NCBI RefSeq assembly: GCF_031755915.1
Contig: NC_083388.1
Span: 29,680,001-29,744,000, forward strand
Length of the DNA: 64,000 nt
Direction of reading: 5' to 3'
Source of the DNA: Ziziphus jujuba
Lineage: Eukaryota > Streptophyta > Magnoliopsida > Rosales > Rhamnaceae
In this document: positions 10,273 through 19,915 of the stretch, in pieces
Position numbering within the stretch: the stretch's first letter is position 1
How the letters are laid out: each line of letters opens with the position of its first letter
The notes under the pieces: model-generated
Database searches by the model: none
What the model was told of the DNA's origin: nothing
The model's input: the letters and a program-made list of their open reading frames with translations, nothing else
Translations under genes and position numbers: made by a program

Positions 10273-13209
10273 ATGACAGAATCAAGAATGAGGAGAGGAG
10301 ATCCACCTTTGAGGATCAATGAGGAGGAATCCGTAGCATTCCATGGCGATGCCCGCACTACCGGGAGTGGAGACCAAGTGGACATGAGAGCTGTTTTGGA
10401 GTCAATACAGCGGGTCAGTGCTCAAGTTGAGCATACGAATCAAATGATGGGAAGGCTAGAAGTTTCCCAAGGAATTCCGAACACAAGAAATAGGCAAGAA
10501 TTCCATGGAGGACGAGGAGGTCACGAGCGACCGAGAGAGGAATTTGATGAGGAGCCATTCGGTGGAGACTTTGAGGAAGGTATGGATGAAACTTTTGCTG
10601 TCCAAGATAGAGCTGGCCGTGGAAGATATAGGAGGGAAGAAACAGATGACAATCTTAGCAATATCAAGATCAACATCCCACCATTCATGGGAAAAAGTGA
10701 TCCCGAAGCATATTTGGAGTGGGAAGAAAAGATGGAGATGATATTTGACCGCCATAATTATTCAGAGGCTAAGAAGGTGAAATTGGCAGCAATGGAGTTT
10801 GGCCATTATGCATTCCAATGGTGGACCAATGAGCAAAACACCCGAAGGAGAGTTGGTGATGACTTGACTACTACATGGCGACAAATGAAAGGAGCCATGC
10901 GGAAGCGATTCGTACCACCACACTATCATACGTTGCTGCATCAAAGACTTCAATCTTTATCTCAAGGACATGGATCCGTGGAGGATTATTACAAGGAGAT
11001 GGAGATGCTTATGATGAGATTGAACTTGAATGAAGATAGGGAAGCAACCATGGCAAGGTTTCTAGGTGGTTTGAATCGTGAAATAGCCAATCAACTAGAA
11101 TTGCAACAATATGTGGAATTGGAGGAGATGTTGCATGTGGCTATTAAATCAGAGCATCAATTCAAGAGGAGGGGTGTAAGATCATGGTTTGGAGGTGTTT
11201 CCAACAGTGGAAGGTCCAATTCAAGTGGCTGGAGGAACAATCCCATCTATGAAAGTAAGCCAAAGCCAAAAGTCAAAGAAGAAAGTTCAAACTGGTCAAG
11301 GAAGGAGACTAGAATCAAATCTGTCCAAGTACCAATGAATGAGGTAAAATTAGATCCTAAACCTTCTAGAACTCATGATGTTGTGTGTTTTAAGTGCCAG
11401 GGAGAAAGACACAATGCTAGCCAATGCCCGAATAGAAGAATCATGGTGTTAGAGGGCCATGACGAGCTAGAATTGGAAAGTGAAGAAAGTGAGGATGAAG
11501 CCAAGCAAGAGGAGGAGGACTTGGCGGATGAACCCGAAACCATGCAAGCATCCAATGCTGAATTAAACTTGCTTTCTAGGAGAGTACTTGCTGCATACAA
11601 AGATGAGGATGAAATTCAAACAGAGAATATCTTCCACACCCGATGTGAAATTCAAGGTAAGATTTGTAGTATGATTATTGATAGTGAAAGTTGTACAAAT
11701 GTAATTAGTAACATTGTAGTTGATAAATTAGGCTTAATAACTATTAAACATCCAGAACCTTATAAATTACAATGGCTTAATGATAGTGGTGAGATGAAAG
11801 TAAACAAACAAGCCAAAGTAAAATTTAATATAGGTAGATATGAGGATGTAGTTTTATGTGATATTGTACCCATGATTGCTGGACATATACTATTAGGTAG
11901 ACCATGGCAATTTGATAAAGATGCTACTCATGTTGGTCGAGAAAATAGTATTGTTTTCAGGTTTAAAGAGAAGAAGGTCAAGCTAGAACCATTATCTCCT
12001 AAAGAGGTTTACAAAGACCAATTACAAGTGCAACAAAGGAGAGAAGCCGAAAAGCTTAAGGAAAAAGCAAGTATGGCACCAACGGCTTCACCATCCTTTC
12101 AAGAAGGTAAGAATGAGGTTACTGATCAAGGTAAGGTTTCTAAGACTCATATTGAGTGGAAATATCAAGGAAAAGCTGAAAGAGAGGGGAAAAAAAGTGG
12201 GAAACCCGAGAGCTTGGAGAAGGAAGAGAAATATGAAGGTTTGAGCCAATCCAAGGGGAAAAAAGAAAAAGAAAGAAAAGAAAGGTCAAGTAGCAACTTT
12301 TATTTGATTTTAGGGGATATTAATAAGGTTATTGAGTGTAAGAAACCTTTGCTGGTCATGATTTATAAAGAAAATTATTTTAATGATCAAACTAACTTTG
12401 AAGAACTTGAATTGCCAAGTTCAATGATTTCTCTTTTGAAGGAATTTGGAGATGTCTTCCCAAATGAAATTCCAAGTGGACTACCATCCAATCAAGAGGG
12501 AAAAGGTGAGCTTGCTATCCAAGGTAAGTCTTCTAATACTCAGGTTTTGTGGAAAGATTTTAATAAAACCAAGAGTGAAAAATTTGGTGCAAAAGCCGAG
12601 AGTGAGAAAGGTGAGATGGCCGTGAGTGAGAAAGGAAAAGGAAGACAAGAAAGGAAAAATATAAATTTTTATCTTAGCTTTGGTGATGTTAATAAAGTAA
12701 TTATGAATAAGAAATCATTGCTGACCATGAATTTTAAAGATACTTATTTAAAGATGTCTTTATTGCATAGAACTTTATCTGCATTGTTGAGAGCTTTACT
12801 TAGTGGCAATTTGAAAATTTGGGAAATATTGTTTGCTAACTTTAAAAAGTGTAATTTTTACCATAATGAGCATGTATTTCTAGATTTTGTTGTAATAGTG
12901 TTTGACCCAGGAGAATTGGTTTGGTTGCACTTACGAAAGGAAAGGTTTCCTAAACAAAGAAAGTCAAAGCTCATGCCGCCTATGGATGGACTTTTTCAAG
13001 TTTTGGAGCCGAATAACAAGAATGCCTACAAGCTTGATTTACCGGGTGAGTATAACATGAGTGCTGCATTTAATGTTGCTGATTTAACTCCTTTTTCTAC
13101 AGGTAATGATCTTGATTTGAGGACAAATCCTTTTCAAGAGGAGAGGAATGATGTGATTCCGCCCGAGGCCGCTCAATCGATAACCCGCTGGGGTGCTGAC
13201 TCGACATAG
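10273..13209 (+). CDS. Gag-protease plus scrambled pol remnant, intact 978-aa ORF
   Basis: The first ATG of the frame is 10273 (the frame is open 18 bp further up from a TTG). Domains in order: Gag with PPFMGKSDPEAYLEWEEK near residue 135; CCHC zinc knuckle from Cys372 (CFKCQG...HNASQC); retropepsin-like fold with active-site DSE at 470-472 where relatives have DSG; lysine/glutamate-rich linker with [13 protein letters not shown] near 675; [11 protein letters not shown]; a second linker copy with NFYLSFGDVNKVI near 798; a scrap of integrase ([19 protein letters not shown], about 833-851); a scrap of RT (FANFKKCNFY...FLDFVV); and the integrase C-terminus (VFDPGELVWLHLRKERFPKQ to NVADLTPF). RT and integrase catalytic residues are absent. 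The frame crosses the polypurine tract and ends at TAG 13207-13209, 61 bp into the 3' LTR. An open frame this long in a non-autonomous element suggests a recent or useful Gag. Confidence 0.9.
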   Translation: MTESRMRRGDPPLRINEEESVAFHGDARTTGSGDQVDMRAVLESIQRVSAQVEHTNQMMGRLEVSQGIPNTRNRQEFHGGRGGHERPREEFDEEPFGGDFEEGMDETFAVQDRAGRGRYRREETDDNLSNIKINIPPFMGKSDPEAYLEWEEKMEMIFDRHNYSEAKKVKLAAMEFGHYAFQWWTNEQNTRRRVGDDLTTTWRQMKGAMRKRFVPPHYHTLLHQRLQSLSQGHGSVEDYYKEMEMLMMRLNLNEDREATMARFLGGLNREIANQLELQQYVELEEMLHVAIKSEHQFKRRGVRSWFGGVSNSGRSNSSGWRNNPIYESKPKPKVKEESSNWSRKETRIKSVQVPMNEVKLDPKPSRTHDVVCFKCQGERHNASQCPNRRIMVLEGHDELELESEESEDEAKQEEEDLADEPETMQASNAELNLLSRRVLAAYKDEDEIQTENIFHTRCEIQGKICSMIIDSESCTNVISNIVVDKLGLITIKHPEPYKLQWLNDSGEMKVNKQAKVKFNIGRYEDVVLCDIVPMIAGHILLGRPWQFDKDATHVGRENSIVFRFKEKKVKLEPLSPKEVYKDQLQVQQRREAEKLKEKASMAPTASPSFQEGKNEVTDQGKVSKTHIEWKYQGKAEREGKKSGKPESLEKEEKYEGLSQSKGKKEKERKERSSSNFYLILGDINKVIECKKPLLVMIYKENYFNDQTNFEELELPSSMISLLKEFGDVFPNEIPSGLPSNQEGKGELAIQGKSSNTQVLWKDFNKTKSEKFGAKAESEKGEMAVSEKGKGRQERKNINFYLSFGDVNKVIMNKKSLLTMNFKDTYLKMSLLHRTLSALLRALLSGNLKIWEILFANFKKCNFYHNEHVFLDFVVIVFDPGELVWLHLRKERFPKQRKSKLMPPMDGLFQVLEPNNKNAYKLDLPGEYNMSAAFNVADLTPFSTGNDLDLRTNPFQEERNDVIPPEAAQSITRWGADST
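13136..13148 (+). other. Polypurine tract of element B
   Basis: AAGAGGAGAGGAA directly precedes the 3' LTR. It lies inside the coding frame and encodes part of the conserved NPFQEE motif. Confidence 0.8.
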
Positions 13210-14283
13210 ATGAAGACTAGGCCAATCACAAGAGCTCAAATTAAGAGAATTAAGGGAAACCTGGGAGTATTTATACAGAGGGTAATCAATCTCAACAGAG
13301 CTTGTCCATACTTGAAGATACAAAGCCTATTCGAAGCATCCAAGTGGTGGAAGCCGATAAAGACCCGGGTGACAGTTTTGGTACATTTTTGGAGTCCGAG
13401 AATTGTGAAATGGTTCCAATGCTTTATGGGTTCAATACATATGCCTAAGAGGTCATGGAATCAAGTTAAAGCAGCCTCAAATGCAATCAAAAAGGGCTTG
13501 TACGGACAGCATCAACAATTTGGCCGAATTTGCTGTATTGCTTGCTGGCTTTACTGTATTTTACTGTATTAGCCTTTTCTTATTTTTCCAAGCATGGGCA
13601 ACGTGTGGGACTTCATATTCAGCTTATTTGGCATCCTAAAAAGCATATTGAAGCTGATTTGGAGCTTAATTTGGGCAAAGATTGGTCAAAGTCAACTTAG
13701 TCAAAAAGCTAATATTATAGTTTCCTAATTTGATTCTACCTTTTGTTTTAGGAAATTATCATTACTTTTTAGTTTTTATTTATTTATTTTCTGGAAAAAT
13801 AAGTTTAGAAAAGTTATTATTTTATTATTTTCATTGTAAATTAATTAATTCCTAATTCAAAATAAAGGAATTAATTAATCCAAATTAGATTAAGAAATGA
13901 GTGAGAATTTCGGCCACCATAGAACTCTTCATTGTGTGGCCGGTTTTTCCTAGGGTTTTTAGGGTTTATTTTGTTTCTTTCAAAGCCTATTTAAAGGCTT
14001 ATTTTTGAATAAGAATACAACTTTGATTTGATAAAGAAAATACTTGTGAGATGAATTATCTCTTTGTTCTTTGAGAACACCTAAAACACCATTAGAGAAT
14101 TGGTTGTTTTAGCTTGACTTATCAATAGGTTTTCCATCCCTTATTGTGGCGTCTCCATTATACCAAGGTTTCTTACCATAGGTTGGTTAGGATTTGAGGT
14201 CCATTCCATTAGAACTTGAACTTAATTGAGATCCGGGCTAATATAATACGGGTTTAGGAGCAGGTCGTCCTAGGTTCGTATCA
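13149..14283 (+). repeat. 3' LTR of element B
   Basis: This 1135-bp LTR runs TGATGTGATTCC...CGTATCA. Its whole length resembles the LTRs of element D, unlike the 3' half of B's own 5' LTR. A 120-codon open frame (13210-13572, PITRAQIKRIKGNL...) follows the ORF stop in frame. The flank after it (TCCTC) is copia-derived, not plastid. Confidence 0.9.
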
Positions 14284-16947
14284 TCCTCCATGTCAAGTTC
14301 ACAGCCACTGTAGCTTTTGTACATAGATGTATGGGGTCCCTCATCAATAACATCATCTTATGGGTTTCAGTTCTATATTACTTTTGTAGATCATTTCCCC
14401 AAATATGTCTAGTTGTTTTGCAATAAAATAGAAATCTGATGTAGCTTCAGTTTTCCTTAAATTGAAGTGTATTGTTGAAAATTTCGTTCAATTGCCTCTT
14501 ATATCCTTTTATTCATATAATGGAGGGGAGTTATCAAACTTAAATTTTTTTTTTAGAAATGGCATTACTCACTTTTTAACAACACCTCACACTCTTAAGC
14601 AAAATAGATTTGCAAAGAGAACACATAAACATATTAGAGAAACTAGGCTATCACGTTTAACTTAAGCAAAATTACCATATCAATTTTGGTCATATGCTTT
14701 TTACACCGCAATCTATCTCATATACAGACTTCCAACAAAAACGTTAAATAATGTTTCTCCATTTGAAAAACTTTTTCAAAAACACCGAGTTACAAGTTGT
14801 TAAGAGTGATTGAATGTCTATGCTATCCATGGCTAAGAACATACACTAGTCATAAGCTGGAATCTCAGTCAAAACCCTGTGTTTACCTAGGACCCTTATG
14901 TTCTCAGAGTGGTTATCATTCCTATGATCTCATTCATAACAAATTTTATCAATCTAGACATGTTCAGTTTGTGGAAACATATTTCCATTTCAAACCTTAT
15001 CTTTTAAGTCATCATCATCAACCGAAAGTCCATATCAACATGAGTTCTACATTCACTTAGATTCTCCCCACAAACTCATTCTTATGTTATCACACTCTCC
15101 TACACAATCAGCCAAACCAGTCTCCTTAACATCTAATTCTCTATCTCAAGATAGGTTATCCAAAACTCTTATCTCATCCACAACCTCGCACCCACATGTC
15201 TTTGGCCAGTAAAAGGAAGCACCAGTAATGTCCTTGCTAGACAATACTTCTTCTCGTGAGCAGATACCTTCTTCTCCAAGCAATGCACCAACTCGTATAA
15301 TTCCCACACCTACTCGTATACATGCCATGCGTATAGGAGCCCTTAATAACATATTCAAGCCCAACGTACTATCTGGCTTCTACACTATCTCCAAACAACC
15401 TGTTGATCTTACAGTTGAACTAAGAACACCCTTACAGGCACTAAAAATTCATGAATGGATACAAGCTATGACATCTGAATATGAAGTCTTGATTAAAAAT
15501 GGTACTTGGGAACTTGTACTCTCCAACCTTTCTCAAAATCTAATTGGTTACAAATGGATATTATGCATCAAATGAAACCCAGATGGATCTATTAAAAGAT
15601 ATAAAGCTCGTCTGGTTGGTAAGGGTAACAACCAATAACCAGGTGTTGACTATTCAAGCACGTTCAATCCAGTTGTAAAACTGGCCACGGTTCAGATCAT
15701 CCTCTGTCTTGCTTTGTCGCAAAACTGGCCATTAAGACAAATGGGATCCCTTTTTAAATGGTGCTCTACAAGAGAGGTCTTCATGGTACAATCATAAGGA
15801 TTTGTGGACAACTCAAAACCCTTCCATGTTTGCAGATCAAGGAAAGCAATCTATGGTTTGAAACAAGCCCCATTGGCATGGTTCTTTGCACTCAAGAATT
15901 TCTTAATCAGTTTTGGCTTCAAAAATGCTTTTACTGACACATTCTTGTTTGTTTTCCCAAAGAAAAACTATATTCTATATTTGCTGGTGTATGTGGATGA
16001 TATCATCCTCACAAGGAATGATCCTTTATTTATTAACTCCTTTGTTGCTTCTTTGTCTACAAAGTTCTCACTCAAAGATCTAGGTGACAGAGCTACTTTC
16101 TTGAAGTTAAAGTCTTACCTACTGCCCCCGGTATATGTTTGTCTCAGCAAAAAAATATAATGGACTTGCTTAAGAAAATAGGTATGGTTGATGCAAAGGG
16201 TGCACCAACACCAATGGCCTCCTCCAACTCCCTCACCTTATCAGATGGTACACCTTTTTCATCTTCCAAAGACTATCATCATGTAGTTGGTAGCTTGCAA
16301 TATCTGACATTGACCAGACTTGATATTGCATATTTAGTAAAAAGCTTTCATTCTTTCTACATCAACCGAGTGAAGTTCATTGGGTAGCTATTAAAAGACT
16401 GCTTCGATACTTAAATGGCACCATGAGTTTCAGACTTCATCTATGAAGAAATTCACCCTTAACTTTTCATGCATTCTCAGATGCAGATTGGGCAAGGGAC
16501 AAAGATGGTAGCACATCAACCACTGGTTAGTTTGTTTTTCTCAACAGCAACCCCATTTCTTGGTCATCAAGAAAACAGAAGTCAATATCTTGGTCTTCAA
16601 CTGAAGCCGAGTATAGAGCAGAAGCTCATACAATTTCTGAAAGCTGTTGGTTTTCAATCTTCTTTAAAAACTGCAAGTTAATTCCAAACTCACTCCAACC
16701 ATTTAATATGACAACCTAAGCATTATTTATGTCTGCGCCAACATAAAACTTTATTCCAAAATGAAGCATGTGTGGATTGACCTACATTTGTTAGGGATAA
16801 AGTATGAGAGGGATCAATATGGGTTGCTCATGTCTCATGTAATGACCAAATTGTAGACAACCTCATGAAGCTTCTACCTCGAGTTCCTTTATGCTCTATA
16901 AGATCCAAGATTGGTGTTTTGAATATGACCCCAATCTTGCGGGGCAT
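14284..16947 (+). pseudogene. Heavily decayed copia pol (integrase, RT, RNase H)
   Basis: Broken frames on the plus strand carry copia landmarks. The integrase core is at about 14300-14790 (HFLTTPHT near 14575, then KQNRFAKRTHKHIRET). The post-integrase region follows to 15060. RT is at about 15430-16110 (WIQAMTSEYEVL, IYGLKQAPLAWF near 15850, and the catalytic LVYVDDIIL near 15985). RNase H is at about 16460-16700 (a frame with SDADWARDKDGSTST). Dozens of stops and frameshifts separate these pieces. It is a different copia lineage from G, H and I and much older. The left end abuts the LTR of gypsy B without any copia LTR, Gag or protease. It is non-functional. Confidence 0.85.
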
Positions 16948-17115
16948 GATAGAATATTATAACCAATATATTGTTGGTATTATATTATCTACTCCTTGTT
17001 TTTACGTTTAGTTGTTTGTGTATAGCTTATCCATTGTAACAATCTATAACAATAGTCTTTTGCAACCTATACATATAGTAATTTTACTCAATAATAAGAT
17101 CAAGCTTTTTCCAAA
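16948..17115 (+). repeat. Possible 3' LTR remnant of the decayed copia
   Basis: After the end of RNase H-associated sequence comes a purine-rich stretch (CTTGCGGGGCA) and then TGATAGAATATTATAACC, a common start for short copia LTRs. I cannot find a matching 5' LTR, so the right end is a guess. Confidence 0.4.
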
Positions 17116-17130
17116 ATATTATTTGTGTTA

Positions 17131-17485
17131 TAGAGTGCATGCATGTGAGGTGTGGCGAGTAGTGTCCAAAAAAATATGTTATAATTTTCTTCTATCTCAC
17201 ATTGTGTTCTTTTTAATTATTTATAATAATTTCTCCTTCATGCTTATATTTCAAATTTAAAATTTTTAAATTATAGATATAAATAATTTATTGATTGAAT
17301 AAATTTTATTTAACATTTTATACTATTTTTGAAATATATATATATATGTTATGAATAAAAATAAATTAGAATAATATACTTTTTAATGAAATATCAATTA
17401 CATACATATAACGTGGTTCAAGAACTACAAATTATGCATCTCTACTATTCAAAAAAAAAATTAATAATGATCTATACAAACCTTT
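17131..17485 (+). repeat. Diverged direct repeat, copy 1
   Basis: This block begins GAGTGCATGCATGTGAGGTG (from 17133). It shares with copy 2 the order of several motifs: the CCAA(G)AAAATAT block, TTTTAATTATTTA, TATCAATTA-TA-CATAC, and the GGTTCA(A/G)(G/C)AACT block. The offset is about 442 bp. Confidence 0.6.
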
Positions 17486-17572
17486 GTTAACAAAGAAAAA
17501 ACGTACACAAGATATATTTTATTTTTTTGATCGCTCTAAAGCACTGTTGACTCCTTAGTACCAAAGAAGTAG

Positions 17573-17925
17573 TGGAGCGCATGCGTGTGAGATGTCCAAG
17601 AAAATATATTAGAATTTTATTCCGTCTTACACTGTATTTCTTTTAATTATTTAAAATAAGTTTTCTACATAGTTTATTGTTTTAAACTTATTATTTTTAA
17701 ATAATACATGCAAGTAGTTTATCAGTTGATTGAATTTCATATAACATTTTATATAGTTTTCAAACAAAGAAAATGCATATTGTGAATCAAAATATATTAA
17801 AATAATATATTTCTTACTAAAATATCAATTATATACATACGTCTCTCGGTTCAGCAACTTTGACTTATACATTTTTGTTATTCAAAAAATAAAATGATAA
17901 GTTATTTATAAAAGTTAAAAGAAAA
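17573..17925 (+). repeat. Diverged direct repeat, copy 2
   Basis: This is the second copy of the block at 17131, starting GAGCGCATGCGTGTGAGATG (from 17575). The two copies differ by many substitutions and small indels, so the duplication is old. It could be the LTR pair or subterminal repeat of an unrecognised element. Confidence 0.6.
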
Positions 17926-18773
17926 TTTGGAAAAATATTTTAAATAAGTTATTATATTTATTACATGTTTTTTTATATGATTTTGTTAAATTTAAAATAC
18001 ATGGTTTTTATTTTTATTTTTCCTTATGATCAAATGTTGTATGTCACAATTTTTTATTGTAAGATTTTGCCTGCAAGGCTTCGCCCCTGGTTACAAGCAT
18101 AAGAAAAATTGATTCTCTAAAGGTTTGCAGACCAAAGGATAACACAATTTTATAATTTTTCATTTGAAAGACTATAGCATATCATAAAAGTAACATGAAA
18201 TTGCCATATCATAAACTATAATGGCACCATACATACATACATCTTAATTATGACTACATCAGCTAGGAAGCCTCAACATACTATAACACAAAAAGCCATG
18301 ATAATATGTATATCATGGCATTATTCCACACACAATACATGCATGCATGCATGCTTGTTACTTATATATATATGACTAGTGCCAGTTGGCAACCTGCTTG
18401 TTACTTTTGAATTGTGGCTTGAGTACTGACTGAATTTCAAGGAAATTGGCATCAGTAATCGATACATGGGCGAAGCATCCATCATAGCTAGCTGCTAGAG
18501 TTTTGACTGAGAGGTAAATTTTGTTTGATCACATTTCATTTAATGCTAGCTAGTGCACGGACTTTAGTGTATACCTACATTTCAATAGTATAGATACCAA
18601 TATATATGTCTCATAATGATTTTATTTTTTTTGGGTTAAAATGACTAATAATGAATTTGATATGGCTAACAAATTAATACCATATATTCGTATGATCATT
18701 TGTCCAAAATCTAAATGCTAAATGCATGCATGCATGATTATATATATAGAGACAGACACAGAAGTAAACCAAT

Positions 18774-19915
18774 TGATACGAACCTAGGACGACCTGCTCC
18801 TAAACCCGTATTATATTAGCCCGGATCTTTAATTAAGTTCGAGTTCTAATGGAATGGACCTCAACCCCTAACCAACCTGTGGTTAGAAACCTTGGTATAA
18901 TGTAGACGCCACAATAGGGGATGGAAAACCTATTGATAAGTCAAGCTAAAACAACCAATTCTCTAATGGTGTTTTAGCTGTTCTCAAAGAACAAAGAGAT
19001 AATTAATCTCACAAGTATTTTCTTAATCAAATCAAAGTTCAAAGTTATCTTATTAATGAAAAATAAGCCTTTAAATAGGCTTTGAAAGAAACAACATAAA
19101 CCCTAAAAACCCTAGGAAAAACCGGCCACACAATGGAGAATCCTACCTTGGCCGAAACTTTCCTAATCCTAAACTAATTTGGATTAATTAATTCCTTTAT
19201 GTTGAATTTAGGAATTAATTAATTTACAATGAAAATAATAAAATAAAAACTTTCCTAAACTTATTTATCCAGAAAATAAATAAATAAAACTTAAAAAGTA
19301 AAGGTAGTTTCCTAAAACAAAAAGTAGAATAAAATTAGGAAACTAAAATACTAGCTTTTTGACTAATTTGACTTTGACTATTCTTTGACCAAATTGATCT
19401 CCAAATCAGCTTCAATATGCTTTGTAGGATGCCAAATAAGCTTATTGTGAAGTTCCCCACGTTGCCCTTGCTTGGAAGTATGAAAAAAGGTCAATACAGT
19501 AAAATACAGTAAAACCCGCGGAGAATACAGCAAATCCGGCCCTTTCCTTCTCCTTGTGCGCAAACCACCTTGTTGGTCGGCTTTGAAGATGCTTTGGCTG
19601 GTTTCTATGACTCATCCTCCATATGAATTGAACCCATAAAGATGGGGTTCCAATTCATACAACCCGGCCTCCTTATTAGCACCAAAAACGTCACCTGACC
19701 CTGTTTTGGCTTCTATTGCTTGTATGAGTAAAACAGGCCTTGGTTCTTTAGATGTGGCCAACCCCTCTTGGCTATGACTTATTCCTTGTATGAAGACAGA
19801 AAGATTGTCCTTGAACCTCTTGGCTTGGGCCCTAGTGATCGGTCCCACCTTCATTTGTATTGGGTCAGCACCCCAGCGGGTTGTTGGTCGAGCAGTCTCG
19901 GGTGGATTCGCATCA
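18774..19915 (-). repeat. 3' LTR of element C
   Basis: Plus-strand start is TGATACGAACC and end is TTCGCATCA. The polypurine tract follows at 19916. The first 304 bp of the LTR (in element orientation) are coding in the pol frame. Confidence 0.95.

Larger units (their letters stand above)
7949..14283 (+). mobile_element. Gypsy element B, non-autonomous, with intact ORF
   Basis: This 6335-bp element has two LTRs (7949-9084 and 13149-14283), a PBS, a 1.2-kb leader, one long ORF and a polypurine tract. The RT, RNase H and integrase catalytic cores are missing, so it depends on proteins in trans. Element D has the same rearranged interior and the same length after its own inserted LTR is subtracted. 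No target duplication is visible (left flank AGTAA, right flank TCCTC), and the two LTRs disagree over their 3' halves. This copy therefore looks like a recombination product. Confidence 0.9.
17116..18768. other. AT-rich non-coding DNA with an old duplication
   Basis: I see no gene here. Two related ~355-bp blocks start at 17131 and 17573. Later parts contain ATGC and TA microsatellites (about 18340-18375 and 18722-18752). This, with 26817-26950, may be host sequence into which element C inserted. Confidence 0.6.

Noticed and set aside
12760..12900. Functional RT or integrase in element B
   Set aside because: Only scraps of about 20 residues are present, without YxDD, zinc-binding or DDE residues.
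7944..14288. Target duplication for element B
   Set aside because: AGTAA on the left and TCCTC on the right do not match; recorded as absence.
13149..16947. Decayed copia treated as part of gypsy B
   Set aside because: The copia pol starts right after the complete gypsy LTR end and has different RT type (YVDD, GLKQAP); it is a neighbour.
17012..17260. 82-codon ORF in AT-rich DNA
   Set aside because: It overlaps a likely copia LTR remnant and a repeat, with AT-driven Phe/Ile/Leu/Asn composition; no domain.
18340..18375. ATGC and TA repeats as a promoter or transposon end
   Set aside because: Simple microsatellites without terminal repeats or downstream gene.
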